The notes: a model not told the origin generated them from the letters alone. Counted from the first letter of the stretch, positions 34,274 to 42,923 are shown. The stretch is 64,000 nucleotides of DNA from Parapedobacter indicus (GCF_900113765.1 NZ_FOQO01000001.1:744001-808000); one strand, 5' to 3'. Numbers and translations are program-made.

Positions 34274-35935
34274 TATAATCTTAATCCTTATTGTCACGTT
34301 AAGGTCTACAAAGCAGAAGGGGTATTGCTTAATTCTACTTTAGATATTTCAGGTCATCAGACAATCCATCATGCCATCAGCGAAGAGATGAATACGGCTA
34401 TATATATTACGAAAGAGATAGAAAAACCTAAATGGATTATATCAGATGATTTGATAAATGTTAAACACTATTTTTTCTTGATTTATTTTGATGAAGACAG
34501 CCAGTTGCTGTTTATTCATTCTTCAATTAAAACTCCTCAATTCTATGACTCGCTAATTGAACGCTTTGCTATCGGGAAATATGGACGCATTTCTAAATAT
34601 CAACTTAATAAAGTGTTAGCGGACATAAAAAATCCCGAATTTTTTAATATTGGAATGCAAAATCGTTCCGCTAACAGCGGGGAATCTTATAGGATAGTTG
34701 CAGGACCAAATGCCGAAACATCAATAAGAAAGAGCCACGGCAAAAATTATGCAAATGGTCACGTTTTCATGAAAGGATTGTCTGATGGAGACAATGTGAC
34801 AGTTGGATACAGTAGTGGTTCTAAGGTTTGGAGTAATGCGTACCAAAGAATCCCGGACTATATAAAGTGGTGCCAATCGTTGGCAAAGAAAATCGTTAGC
34901 GACAAGGTCGTAAAAACAAACACTGCATTTGACGACTTACCTATAGGCGTGGTAGTAGATCAGTTTCCATTGCAAGTCCATGGCGCCACGTGGAATGGGA
35001 TGACTTTTAATGAATTTCCTTTAATCAACGAAGTAAATGAGGATGAGATTGTACAAACTAATCAATTGCTTGATTTCGAAATCATCATAGATAATGAAAA
35101 TAGCAGTTTAGATGAATTGTGTATAGTTTTGGTTCATGAGGATTTGTCATATAAGCTTAGCTATAACTTCACCGATCATTTTAAATTAATTGAACCGTTG
35201 GAATGCGATCTGTTTATAGAAGTTAACGGAAATCAAATACCACTTATTGACTATTTTAATGACAATCCTTTTCAATTTTATTTAGACAATTTTGCAACGG
35301 TGAGCAATCATGAATATTTTGCTCCTCCAGATGAAAAGGATTTTCAATTTGATAGCAGCAGAATCGTTCAAATAGATTGGGTAACCTCTAATACGGATAT
35401 AAAAAAGGAGTTTTATAAAAACCAACAAGACAAAGTAGATAACGCTAATAAAAATTCGATCCATGAAACTTTGAATGAGAGATTGATGCAGAATGGACAT
35501 TCTATTTTGATTTACGATCATGGTACAGGAGAAGTAGCGGATTTTATTGCATTTCATGAATACGATGATCGAGTTGAAATAAATCTATATCATGTGAAAG
35601 GCTCTGGTGGTGTCGCCCCGGGAGATAGAGTAAATGACGTGTACGAAGTATGTATGCAAGCGGTGAAATCACAGGCATGGACTTGTAATAAACAAACATT
35701 TCGTCGCAAAATTTTAGATCGAGTTTGCAATCATGATGAGAAATTTCTAATTGGAGATTCAAACCTTTTTAAAACCGTGATGGATTCGGGTAAACGAATA
35801 GAATTCTTTTTTACAATAGTCCAACCGGGAATATCGCAAGCTGACTTTTCTCCAAAGCTAAGTTACATTTTGGCTGCGGCTGACGATTACATAACCAATA
35901 ATGGTTATCAGTCAATGATCGCATTGGGAAGCTAG
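34274..35935 (+). pseudogene. Helicase of the pAgo operon, 3' part
   Basis: 553 residues of the original 970-residue protein, in frame with 31806 when the transposon and one duplication copy are removed. There is no helicase motif here. Near the end, ADFIAFHEYDDRVEINLYHVKGS (reconstructed residues about 838-860) has the D-(x)n-xxK layout of a PD-(D/E)XK nuclease. A TTG at 34325 could start a fragment in the present state, but no ribosome binding site stands out. The reconstructed protein would be a helicase-nuclease fusion paired with the SIR2-pAgo. Confidence 0.8.
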
Positions 35936-36065
35936 ATGGGTTAAAATGACAAAAAAACGTTACAAATGTGTTACGGCGTAAAATTTCGTGGTTTCAAAAA
36001 ATCTTCATATATTGCTCTTGCAAGTCGGAAACGACGATTTTGCACCGTGTAAAAAGGTACAGACC

Positions 36066-36113
36066 GAAAGTCTCATAATCTTTTGGTCCCTGGTTCGAGC
36101 CCAGGTGGGCGCA
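36066..36113 (+). other. Attachment site: 3' fragment of a tRNA with CAT anticodon
   Basis: The 48 bases hold the anticodon arm remnant (CTCATAA loop), variable region, a perfect T-arm (CCTGG-TTCGAGC-CCAGG) and the 3' acceptor strand TGGGCGC plus A. The 5' half is missing: the preceding sequence has no D-arm or GCGCCCA. A tRNA 3' fragment next to an ICE is the usual att footprint. The parent tRNA would be elongator Met or Ile2, both CAT; the intact gene should lie at the other end of the element. Confidence 0.7.
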
Positions 36114-36119
36114 CAATCG

Positions 36120-36160
36120 AAAAGTCGTTTCTCCGTGAGGGAAAACGGCTTTTTTGTTTG
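36120..36160 (+). terminator. Terminator behind the tRNA fragment
   Basis: AAGTCGTTTCTCC pairs with GGAAAACGGCTT around a short loop, followed by TTTTTT. Probably the original terminator of the tRNA gene, which places the chromosome side to the right of the att fragment. Confidence 0.65.
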
Positions 36161-36947
36161 TTAGGGCTTTTTAGGAGCAGCCGACGTACCAGTATGGAGC
36201 GGAAGCCGTATATTCCTGGGATCGCATATACAATTAACGCGTCCCGTTCTTCCTTTCGTCGAATAATTTATGCCATTGACAATGATGGCTACAACATGAC
36301 AAATATTAATTTAATCAAATGTTTCATCTTTAATATTCGTCACCTTTTTCGGTTCCGCTATTCGGCAGTTTCATATGCACTATCGGAAATGGCCGGCCGA
36401 TAAATGGCTTTCAAACACGAAGCAAATCATTCAAGATGTTGTATTGGCCCATGATGTGCAAGAAGCAATTAAATGGATTTACTCGTTTTTTGTTGCAACC
36501 CAGTAGGTCATAGTAATCAACAAGCCGATAGTATGGCTTACGCTATTATGGGGTTTAGACGGAGGTAGCAATCGATAGTCCCCAATTATGGGGAAATCGT
36601 ATCTTTAATGGCTACGATCGAATCGATACCAAATCGAAATCGTATTATTGGGTATTCATGGAAATCAGAAGTTTGAGGATTTTTGATTTGCTTGAACACA
36701 GGCAAAAACTTTCACTGATCAATGCAACGCCATATGAGTGTGGAATTGCAGTTTTAACGTTCAAAATTAGTCATGGAAATTGATAATTGATTTAACAAGT
36801 ATGCGTTCGGTCACTGGTGCTATGATCCTTTTCAGAGCGTACCTTCCGATTAAGCCAATCCACCGATATTCCACGCGATAACTGCTTTGGAAGCTGTGAG
36901 CCCGGTGTTTTGTTGAGATAACCGACTCTTCATTCAACCTAAACCTG
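36161..36947. other. Non-coding, probably decayed sequence
   Basis: 787 bp without a convincing gene. The only open frame of some length (36083-36403) starts inside the tRNA fragment and has no family-like features. Several stretches have stop-riddled frames, as in a degraded region beside an integration hot spot. Confidence 0.5.
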
Positions 36948-37316
36948 CTAGTATTCTCTCTTTTCCAGATCGGTTTCCGTGTGCATGGCGCAGCGCCAGC
37001 TGCCTTCCTCTTTTACCCAGGTCGACGTACAGGCGCATTTCATGGCTTCGCCGTCATAATCCAACTCGATCACGTATGCAATCAATGCATAGTCTTCTGC
37101 CGTTTCGATTTGTTCGTCAGCAATGTTTTTTATGCGCATTTTCTTCCCGGCGCCCTGCTCAAACATTTTTTTGTAGGCCGGCTCGTCCACGCTCATGACG
37201 CCGCGCTTGCCGGCGACCAAGCAGGGGAATTTGGTCAGGTCTTTTACTGTTTCATAGTCCTGCTTGTTCATCGCATCCCAGTATTTCCGTTCGAGTTTGC
37301 TAATTTCCGTTTTCAT
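36948..37316 (-). CDS. SnoaL/DUF4440-like (NTF2-fold) protein
   Basis: 122 residues. LERKYWDAMNKQDYETVKDLT at the start and TSTWVKEEGSWRCAMHTETDL at the end are the pattern of NTF2-fold proteins in the DUF4440/SnoaL-like group. The substrate cannot be inferred, and many members are of unknown function. It is monocistronic and isolated in a gene-poor region; 37317-37607 beyond it has no clear gene. Confidence 0.7.
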   Translation of the reverse strand: MKTEISKLERKYWDAMNKQDYETVKDLTKFPCLVAGKRGVMSVDEPAYKKMFEQGAGKKMRIKNIADEQIETAEDYALIAYVIELDYDGEAMKCACTSTWVKEEGSWRCAMHTETDLEKREY

Positions 37317-37607
37317 GGCAATTCCGTTTTTTATAGTTTGTTAACATCCACCGGAATCAAAACGTTCAACGATGTTTCCACTCCGCCTGTAAGGCGATCA
37401 ACTGGGTTATCCGTTTCGGTGTACCGGAATTGAACGCATGGGCGTCCCTGTCAATCTAGACCGGGATGTTATTGAATGCATATCCATACAAAGCTAACAG
37501 TTGCGCGGAAGAATGGTTTTCCCTGATCGCTACCTATCTTTAGGTATTTTTCAGATTGTGGATAACTATCGGTTGCCCCGGCTTATCTTTATGGTCGATG
37601 ATACCCC

Positions 37608-37868
37608 ATGGAAGAGCCAATTTTAACTGAACAGAAACCCGCATACGTCGGTCTGCCGCTGCGGATCACCTTCGCCGGCAGCGACCATGAATTGCGGCTG
37701 TTGCAGAAGGAGGTGGACCGACGGGCCTATAGTCTCCGTATCCGGCTCGACGACGAGCTGCATACGCTGGTCAATCCGGGTGACGGCTGGCGTTTCGAAA
37801 CGGGAGCGGGCAACGCCGCTTTCGCGCAGGCCATCTGGCATGCCGTCTCCCTGCGGTATCGGCTGTGA
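37608..37868 (+). CDS. Small hypothetical protein
   Basis: 86 residues starting MEEPILTEQKPAYVGLPLRI, basic and without cysteines, with codon use like a real gene (GC-rich third positions). No domain recognised. Isolated; the preceding 290 bp are non-coding. It could be a remnant of a larger gene in this decayed stretch. Confidence 0.4.
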   Translation: MEEPILTEQKPAYVGLPLRITFAGSDHELRLLQKEVDRRAYSLRIRLDDELHTLVNPGDGWRFETGAGNAAFAQAIWHAVSLRYRL

Positions 37869-38017
37869 CCAACTTATAAAGAACGTTCTTTTTGTCTCAG
37901 CATCCCCTTTATTATGGCTCAAATCACCAGCGCTGAATAGGTCTCAAAAACCGATAATTGCTAAGGTAGTGGCAAATGCCACACAAGTTTATTCACTAAT
38001 ACCAAAATAGTCGAACA

Positions 38018-38425
38018 ATGAATCAAAATCCAAATGCAATCTGCTGGTTCGAAATCTATGTCGATGACATGGAAAGGGCCAAAAAGTTCTATAGCGCCGT
38101 ATTGGGCATCACCTTTGACGATATGGCTGTTCCAGGTGGGGCTGGCGATTTCAAAATGTCCGCCTTTCCGGCCGATCCCGATCCGGAAAAAATGGCGGTG
38201 GGCGGCGCCCTTGTCCAGATGGAGGGAGCACGGGGTAGCGGTGGACCACCTGCTACCAGTAGCATTGTCTATTTTCCCTGCATGGACTGCAGTGTAGAGG
38301 AAAGCCGGGTGGAAGCGGCCGGCGGAAAGGTGCATAAACCCAAATTTTCCATCGGTGAATATGGGTTCTGTGCCATCTGCCTCGATACTGAAGGCAACAC
38401 CTTCGGATTATATTCCATGCAATAG
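38018..38425 (+). CDS. VOC-family (glyoxalase-like) protein
   Basis: 135 residues. CWFEIYVDDMERAKKFYSAVLG is the opening beta-alpha motif of the vicinal oxygen chelate superfamily, and GEYGFCAICLDTEGNTFGLYSMQ is the closing one. Most members of this subgroup are uncharacterised; glyoxalase activity is not implied. Single gene with no partner. Confidence 0.82.
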   Translation: MNQNPNAICWFEIYVDDMERAKKFYSAVLGITFDDMAVPGGAGDFKMSAFPADPDPEKMAVGGALVQMEGARGSGGPPATSSIVYFPCMDCSVEESRVEAAGGKVHKPKFSIGEYGFCAICLDTEGNTFGLYSMQ

Positions 38426-38472
38426 GATTCTTAGGGCGACCGGATGTATTTTGCAAAACGGCTTGCCATTAA

Positions 38473-38673
38473 TTGTCCGTACGTTTTAAACGGTTTCTTT
38501 TATTGAGGATGCCAAGGGTGAAAAAGGCAACGCTGCTAAGCGACAGGAACGTCCGTAGGGTATGGTGTTGCTCCCCCCGATTTTGCCTGGAAGAGCTTCA
38601 GTGGCGGGTGGAACGAAATCATGGGGAGATGTTGCCGGAGTTTTTGGACAAAGAAACGTTGGATAATAATTGA
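38473..38673 (+). CDS. Uncertain small reading frame before the SRPBCC remnant
   Basis: 66 residues with no recognised domain; the C-terminus LEELQWRVERNHGEMLPEFLDKETLDNN looks protein-like. It ends 1 bp before the SRPBCC pseudogene start, where ArsR-type regulators are often found, but no such fold is visible. It may be a decayed remnant. Confidence 0.25.
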   Translation: MSVRFKRFLLLRMPRVKKATLLSDRNVRRVWCCSPRFCLEELQWRVERNHGEMLPEFLDKETLDNN

Positions 38674-38674
38674 T

Positions 38675-38880
38675 ATGGAAAACAGAGTCATTGAGAAGGC
38701 CATCGAGATAAACGTGTCGGTAAACAAGGTCTGGCGCGTTTTTTACCGACTCCGGGGTAACCAGGCAAATGGGCGGATATTACAACACGGACTGGAAAAT
38801 CGGTAGCTCATTCGGTTTCAGGAAAACGGGCGGCAACAGGTTGACGTGTGGTATCCGCAGTCAAGCGGCCCCGAACCTTT
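38675..38880 (+). pseudogene. SRPBCC/AHSA1-domain protein, frameshifted and truncated
   Basis: The frame opens MENRVIEKAIEINVSVNKVWRVF, the classic start of an AHSA1/SRPBCC protein. It then shifts at the TTTTTT run near 38740; the other frame continues TDSGVTRQMGGYYNTDWKIGSSF. The gene breaks off after about 65 codons, well short of the usual 140. A frameshift plus truncation makes it a dead gene. Confidence 0.7.
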
Positions 38881-38907
38881 TTGGATAATAATAAAGATTT
38901 AAGAGCA

Positions 38908-39321
38908 ATGAAGATAAGAACCACAGTGGTCTGCCTGCCGGTCCGCAACCTTGAAAGAACCCTTGCATTTTATCGGAACGCGCTCGGGTTTTCCGACGCA
39001 ACCAATGACGAAGGGACGATTGTACTGGAGCTTCCTAACCTTTCACTATTCCTCATGGAAAAAAATGCCTTCGAGACGTACAGCATGAAAGCCAGGCGGG
39101 TAGCACAATTCCCCAATGACGGCGCGGGAGTGGTAATCAGTTGCGCAGTGGAAACGAAAGAAGAGGTGGATACGACGTTGGAAAAGGTGCTTGGATATGG
39201 CGGTGCCGTACCAGGTGGCGCGTCAAAGGACGAAACGTCCGGCGGGTACATCGGGTACTTTTCCGATCCCGATGGGTACCTTTGGGAATTGGTATACCCA
39301 TCGTCGAATATGGGGAATTAA
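38908..39321 (+). CDS. VOC-family protein
   Basis: 137 residues from the ATG at 38908, which is preferred over the in-frame codon at 38848 because the family motif TTVVCLPVRNLERTLAFYRNALGF starts right after it. The closing GYIGYFSDPDGYLWELVYPS is typical of VOC proteins. Function unknown. It is not closely similar to the VOC gene at 38018. Confidence 0.82.
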   Translation: MKIRTTVVCLPVRNLERTLAFYRNALGFSDATNDEGTIVLELPNLSLFLMEKNAFETYSMKARRVAQFPNDGAGVVISCAVETKEEVDTTLEKVLGYGGAVPGGASKDETSGGYIGYFSDPDGYLWELVYPSSNMGN

Positions 39322-39781
39322 CACTCGCAAAGGTGTCAAATACTCACTTCTTCCGCACGAACTCGGCCAGGATGGCGGACGTCCCCAATCCGATGTCCAC
39401 CGCCCAAATCAGTCTCTGCACGATATTGGCAGCGGTATAAGCACACGATTACCCAACGGGTCTTTGAACGCGGAAATGATGTCGAGAAGGAGATACTATC
39501 TTTTCCATGTCGCCTACAACATGTTGGCGGGTATAGCGGACGTGGAATGGATAAGGGACAAGTGAGAAGGGCAGAAAAATGAAAGGTTTCCAAACGGGGA
39601 GAATGGAAACCTTTACTAACCAATTATAAACCTAAATTATGAAGTTACAAAGATAGTGTATTTATTACGCTAAGCCAAATTTTTTGGCTTTTTTATGTGG
39701 TACTTCCCTAAAGGTCCGCATAAGGATGCGACCACTGTGCCTCCTCGGCAAAGAATAGCTTGTGGTGGAGACAAAGTAGAA
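39322..39781. other. Intergenic region without clear gene
   Basis: 460 bp with no supported gene. A hairpin at 39582-39614 is the only structure. Some minus-strand frames look faintly protein-like but carry stops and no family motif. Confidence 0.45.
39582..39614. terminator. Hairpin, possible bidirectional terminator
   Basis: AAAGGTTTCCA (39582-39592) pairs perfectly with TGGAAACCTTT (39604-39614). The T-run after it is short. Confidence 0.45.
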
Positions 39782-39812
39782 TTTGCAGATCTGAAAAAAA
39801 TCATTACCTTTG
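39782..39812 (+). promoter_or_regulatory. rpsU promoter (TTTG-N19-TACCTTTG)
   Basis: TTTG at 39782-39785 and TACCTTTG at 39805-39812 match the Bacteroidota -33/-7 consensus with the ideal 19-bp spacing, 38 bp before the rpsU ATG. Confidence 0.8.
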
Positions 39813-39850
39813 CAGTCCAAAATTTTGTGCGAAAGGAGGTATAACAGGAT

Positions 39851-40042
39851 ATGATCATCGTAAATGTAAAAGAAGGCGAATCGTTGGACAGGGCATTGAA
39901 ACGTTTCAAGAAGAAATTCGAGAAAACCGGTGTGTTGCGCGAATTGCGTGCCCGTCAAGCTTATGAGAAGAAATCTGTTACCCGTCGTATACAAGTCAAG
40001 AAGGCGATTTATAAACAAAGCCTCAATCAGGATACGATCTAA
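39851..40042 (+). CDS. rpsU: 30S ribosomal protein S21
   Basis: 63 residues, [21 protein letters not shown] at the N-terminus, the invariable opening of bS21, and a basic C-terminus. bS21 joins the platform of the 30S subunit near the anti-Shine-Dalgarno sequence. AAGGAGG at 39833-39839 is an unusually strong ribosome binding site for Bacteroidota, which mostly lack such sites. That fits reports that bS21 translation in this phylum depends on a Shine-Dalgarno site. Followed by xerC. Confidence 0.96.
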   Translation: MIIVNVKEGESLDRALKRFKKKFEKTGVLRELRARQAYEKKSVTRRIQVKKAIYKQSLNQDTI

Positions 40043-40123
40043 GGAATCGAGAGATAGCAATTTATTTGCAACATCTGAAAACTATCTGTATATTCAGCAT
40101 TTGGAATATAAAGGTAGTTTTCG

Positions 40124-41005
40124 ATGTTTTTAGAGCGTTTTATAAATTTTATTCAGTATGAAAAGCGTTATTCCGGCCATACGCTCACGGCTTACCGTCA
40201 TGAGATCCATCGGTTCATTGGCTATCTGGCTGAGTATGATTCAGAAGTAGATAAGGTTACCCACCGTGAAGCGCGATCGTATTTAGCAGCATTGCTCGAA
40301 GATGGTCAAAGTCCGACAAGCATCAACCGAAGTCTTTCTGCCCTTCGTACCTACTACAGATTCTTAATGCGCGAAAGCAGCGTGACGCAGAATCCCTTTG
40401 CCTTAATCAAAGCCCTGAAAACCCCGAAAAAACTTCCAGTGATAGTGGATAAAGACAAGTTGTCATTGCTGCTGGATATGGAGGGTGTATTTCCAGATTC
40501 GTTTGAGGGAATCCGCGATAAGACAGTCATGGAGCTGTTGTTTGGAACCGGTATCCGATTGTCGGAATTATTACAAATCCATGTGAATCACATCGATTTC
40601 TACAATCGGAATATCCTTATCTTTGGTAAACGGAACAAAGAAAGATTGGTGCCGTTGAACGAAACACTGATGAAACAGCTTCAACTTTACATTAACGAAA
40701 AAAAAACGCAACATTTTGATAACAATTCAACGGGTTTAATCGTTACTAAAGAAGGGAAACAGGCTTATCCCAAATTGATCTATGACATTGTAAAACATTA
40801 TCTTGGTGCAATTTCCTCGCAGCAAAAGAAAAGTCCCCATGTACTGAGGCACACGTTTGCGACGGCTCTGCTTGATAACGGGGCTGATTTGAACGCGATC
40901 AAAGAGCTGTTGGGGCATGCGGGGCTTGCGGCGACGCAGGTATATACACATAACTCGGTCGAACGACTTAAATCGGTTTATAAACAGGCCCATCCAAAGG
41001 CTTAA
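40124..41005 (+). CDS. xerC: Tyrosine recombinase XerC-like
   Basis: 293 residues: an N-terminal SAM-like core-binding domain (about 1-90, FINFIQYEKRYSGHTLTAYRHEI) and a C-terminal catalytic domain. GTGIRLSELL holds the first Arg, HVLRHTFATALL the HxxR pair, LGHAGLAATQVYTH the second His and the nucleophilic Tyr. Its length and context (rpsU-xerC-hpf) indicate the chromosomal dimer-resolution recombinase rather than the ICE integrase. Confidence 0.9.
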   Translation: MFLERFINFIQYEKRYSGHTLTAYRHEIHRFIGYLAEYDSEVDKVTHREARSYLAALLEDGQSPTSINRSLSALRTYYRFLMRESSVTQNPFALIKALKTPKKLPVIVDKDKLSLLLDMEGVFPDSFEGIRDKTVMELLFGTGIRLSELLQIHVNHIDFYNRNILIFGKRNKERLVPLNETLMKQLQLYINEKKTQHFDNNSTGLIVTKEGKQAYPKLIYDIVKHYLGAISSQQKKSPHVLRHTFATALLDNGADLNAIKELLGHAGLAATQVYTHNSVERLKSVYKQAHPKA

Positions 41006-41020
41006 AAAAAGGAGGAATCT

Positions 41021-41368
41021 ATGAATATCATCGTGCAATCGATTCGGTTTGATGCGGACAGAAAATTAATCCAATTCATCCAAAAAAAAGTGAACAAACT
41101 TGACCAGTTTTTTGACCAGATCATCGATGGCGAATGCTACTTGAAACTGGAAAATGTGGAGGACGAAGCGAATAAGATTACAGAATTTAAACTGAACATA
41201 CCTGGCAGCCAGCTGTTTGCCAAGGCACAGGCGAAATCTTTTGAGGAAGCCACGGATATTGCGATTGAATCGCTGCGGAGACAAATTAACAAACACAAAA
41301 CGAAAACACGTACTAACGCTAGTAATCATAAGGAGCTTCTTTCAATGGTAGATGAGCGCCTTGGATAA
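41021..41368 (+). CDS. hpf: Ribosome hibernation-promoting factor (HPF/RaiA)
   Basis: 115 residues. MNIIVQSIRFDADRKLIQFIQKK and FKLNIPGSQLFAKAQAKSFEEATDIAIESLRRQI follow the short HPF/YfiA pattern. It binds the 30S A and P sites and stalls or stores ribosomes in stationary phase. There is no long-form C-terminal dimerisation domain. It lies 15 bp after xerC and is probably co-transcribed with rpsU. Confidence 0.9.
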   Translation: MNIIVQSIRFDADRKLIQFIQKKVNKLDQFFDQIIDGECYLKLENVEDEANKITEFKLNIPGSQLFAKAQAKSFEEATDIAIESLRRQINKHKTKTRTNASNHKELLSMVDERLG

Positions 41369-41395
41369 GCTTTATTTATATTGATGGAGTATACA

Positions 41396-41430
41396 AACCG
41401 ACAGGCGTTCAGCGGCTGTCGGTTTTTTTT
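41396..41430 (+). terminator. Terminator after hpf
   Basis: AACCGACAG pairs with CTGTCGGTT, followed by eight Ts (41423-41430). It closes the rpsU-xerC-hpf unit. Confidence 0.85.
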
Positions 41431-41474
41431 AAAAAATAGTTGTTACCTTTGGGTACCAAAACCCAAAGATAATC

Positions 41475-42389
41475 GTGTTTAAATGGTTTGAAAGATACTT
41501 CGCATTTAGTCGCCGAGAATTAAGTGGCATCTGTGTATTGGGTGTATTGTTATTCTTCTTTTGGTTAACCCTAAAGTTGCTACCTGCTGATGACGGTGAC
41601 CCAATTGAGATGGCCAAACATGTCAGAGAAATAGAACACTTTGTGGCTACCGTAGGCGAACCGAGGCAATCCGTTGCCGAAGCCGATCCGGCGTCAACCC
41701 ACCGAAAAAAGCAGAGGATAGATGTCGAATATTTTGCGTTTGATCCCAACGGCCTATCCGTTGCCGATTGGAAGCGGCTGGGACTTTCCGAAGGACAGGT
41801 ACGGGTAATTAAGAATTACGAGGCTAAAGGCGGGCGGTTTCGGAAGAAAGAAGATCTAAAGAAAATCTATTCCTTAAGCGACAAAGACTACATGCGGTTG
41901 GAACCTTATATCCGTATCCGATCAGCTGATTCGGCACGAAACGTAGATACATTGTTCGAAAGTGAACTACGCCTATCGCCGCAATTGTCTATTGAACTCA
42001 ATGCAACTGATTCGATCGAATTGCAGCTGTTGCCTGGTATAGGTCCGGTGTACGCGTCACGTATCATACGATTCCGTGACCGCTTGGGGGGATTTCACCA
42101 TATATCCCAGCTGATGGACGTCTACGGTATGGATACGACACGGTTTAAGGGATTGAAGGAGCACGTCTTTATAGACAGTAACCATGTTGAAAAAATCGAA
42201 ATAAACTTGGCAGACTACGAGCGTTTAAGGGACCATCCGTTCATCAGTCCTAAATTGGCGAATGCCATGGTGCAATATCGCAAACAACACGGTCCCTATC
42301 AGTCGCTCTCCGATTTATTGCAAATTGCGATTATGGATGAAGGGATTTTTCGTAAGATTGTACCTTATTTAATGATATCCGATGATTGA
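41475..42389 (+). CDS. Membrane-anchored helix-hairpin-helix DNA-binding protein (ComEA-like)
   Basis: 304 residues from a GTG at 41475; the first ATG nearby is out of frame. One membrane helix at about 18-37 is followed by three HhH segments: AFDPNGLSVADWKRLGLSE, IELQLLPGIGPVYASRIIRFRDRLGGF (the ComEA-type core), and INLADYERLRDHPFISPKLANAMVQYR. ComEA-type proteins bind DNA in the periplasm during natural transformation, and a role in uptake is possible. A TACCTTTG -7 box is at 41444-41451. Its stop overlaps apt. Confidence 0.78.
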   Translation: MFKWFERYFAFSRRELSGICVLGVLLFFFWLTLKLLPADDGDPIEMAKHVREIEHFVATVGEPRQSVAEADPASTHRKKQRIDVEYFAFDPNGLSVADWKRLGLSEGQVRVIKNYEAKGGRFRKKEDLKKIYSLSDKDYMRLEPYIRIRSADSARNVDTLFESELRLSPQLSIELNATDSIELQLLPGIGPVYASRIIRFRDRLGGFHHISQLMDVYGMDTTRFKGLKEHVFIDSNHVEKIEINLADYERLRDHPFISPKLANAMVQYRKQHGPYQSLSDLLQIAIMDEGIFRKIVPYLMISDD

Positions 42390-42909
42390 CCAGCAGCTTA
42401 AGGATGTGATACGAGATGTACCTGATTTTCCGAAACCGGGTATTGTGTTTAAGGATATTACGCCCATTTTAAAAAATATCCACCTTTGCCAACGCATTTT
42501 AGAAGCGTTTATGGATCGCCTACAGCCAGATACGATCGATGTGGTGGCTGGAATTGAAAGTCGAGGCTTTTTATTCGGATTGTGGTTAGCACAGGAGCTT
42601 GGAAAGCCTTTTGTACCTATTCGTAAGCAAGGGAAGCTGCCTTATCATACCGTGGCTCAAGCGTATACATTGGAGTATGGAGAGGCAATCATTGAAATCC
42701 ATGAAGACGCTTTCAAGCGTGGCGCGCGAGTGCTTATACATGACGACTTGTTGGCTACGGGCGGTACGGTCATCGCGGCCAGTGAACTGATTCAGAAATT
42801 GGGAGGAAGCATTGCTGGATATGCATTTGTCGTTAGCTTGGATTTCCTTGAAGGTAAAAAAAAGCTGGCTGATTACAGCCAGCAGATTGTCTCTTTGATC
42901 GCTTACTAA
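42382..42909 (+). CDS. apt: Adenine phosphoribosyltransferase
   Basis: 175 residues. VPDFPKPGIVFKDITPIL is the N-terminal Apt signature, and RVLIHDDLLATGGTVIAA is the PRPP-binding loop. It converts adenine plus PRPP to AMP and pyrophosphate in purine salvage. The 8-bp overlap with the HhH gene suggests coupling. A perfect inverted repeat inside the last codons (GCTGGCTG...CAGCCAGC) may serve as part of a terminator. Confidence 0.94.
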   Translation: MIDQQLKDVIRDVPDFPKPGIVFKDITPILKNIHLCQRILEAFMDRLQPDTIDVVAGIESRGFLFGLWLAQELGKPFVPIRKQGKLPYHTVAQAYTLEYGEAIIEIHEDAFKRGARVLIHDDLLATGGTVIAASELIQKLGGSIAGYAFVVSLDFLEGKKKLADYSQQIVSLIAY

Positions 42910-42923
42910 AGAGAAAAGTGTTG

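Larger units (their letters stand above)
1..36113. mobile_element. Integrative conjugative element (partial; one end in the window)
   Basis: The span holds mobilisation genes (MobC, relaxase), a near-complete Bacteroidota-type tra operon, a coupling protein, an antirestriction gene and a defence cargo. It stops at a 3' tRNA fragment at 36066-36113 that lacks the 5' half of the tRNA and is followed by a terminator. That arrangement is what site-specific integration into a tRNA 3' end leaves on the side opposite the rebuilt tRNA. No tyrosine or serine integrase of the element is visible; the xerC at 40124 is a chromosomal gene beyond the end. The left boundary lies outside the window. Confidence 0.8.

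Noticed and set aside
36083..36403. 106-codon frame beginning in the tRNA fragment
   Set aside because: Starts inside the T-arm region and reads through the terminator hairpin; no domain and unusual composition.
39141..39565. Two plus-strand frames downstream of the second VOC gene
   Set aside because: They begin inside the VOC gene in other frames and continue into the intergenic region without any family-like sequence.
40124..41005. xerC considered as the ICE integrase
   Set aside because: It lies outside the att fragment between rpsU and hpf, with chromosomal XerC length and motifs.
42863..42885. GC-rich hairpin near the apt stop as a terminator
   Set aside because: It lies within the coding sequence and is not followed by a T-run; kept only as a note in the apt entry.
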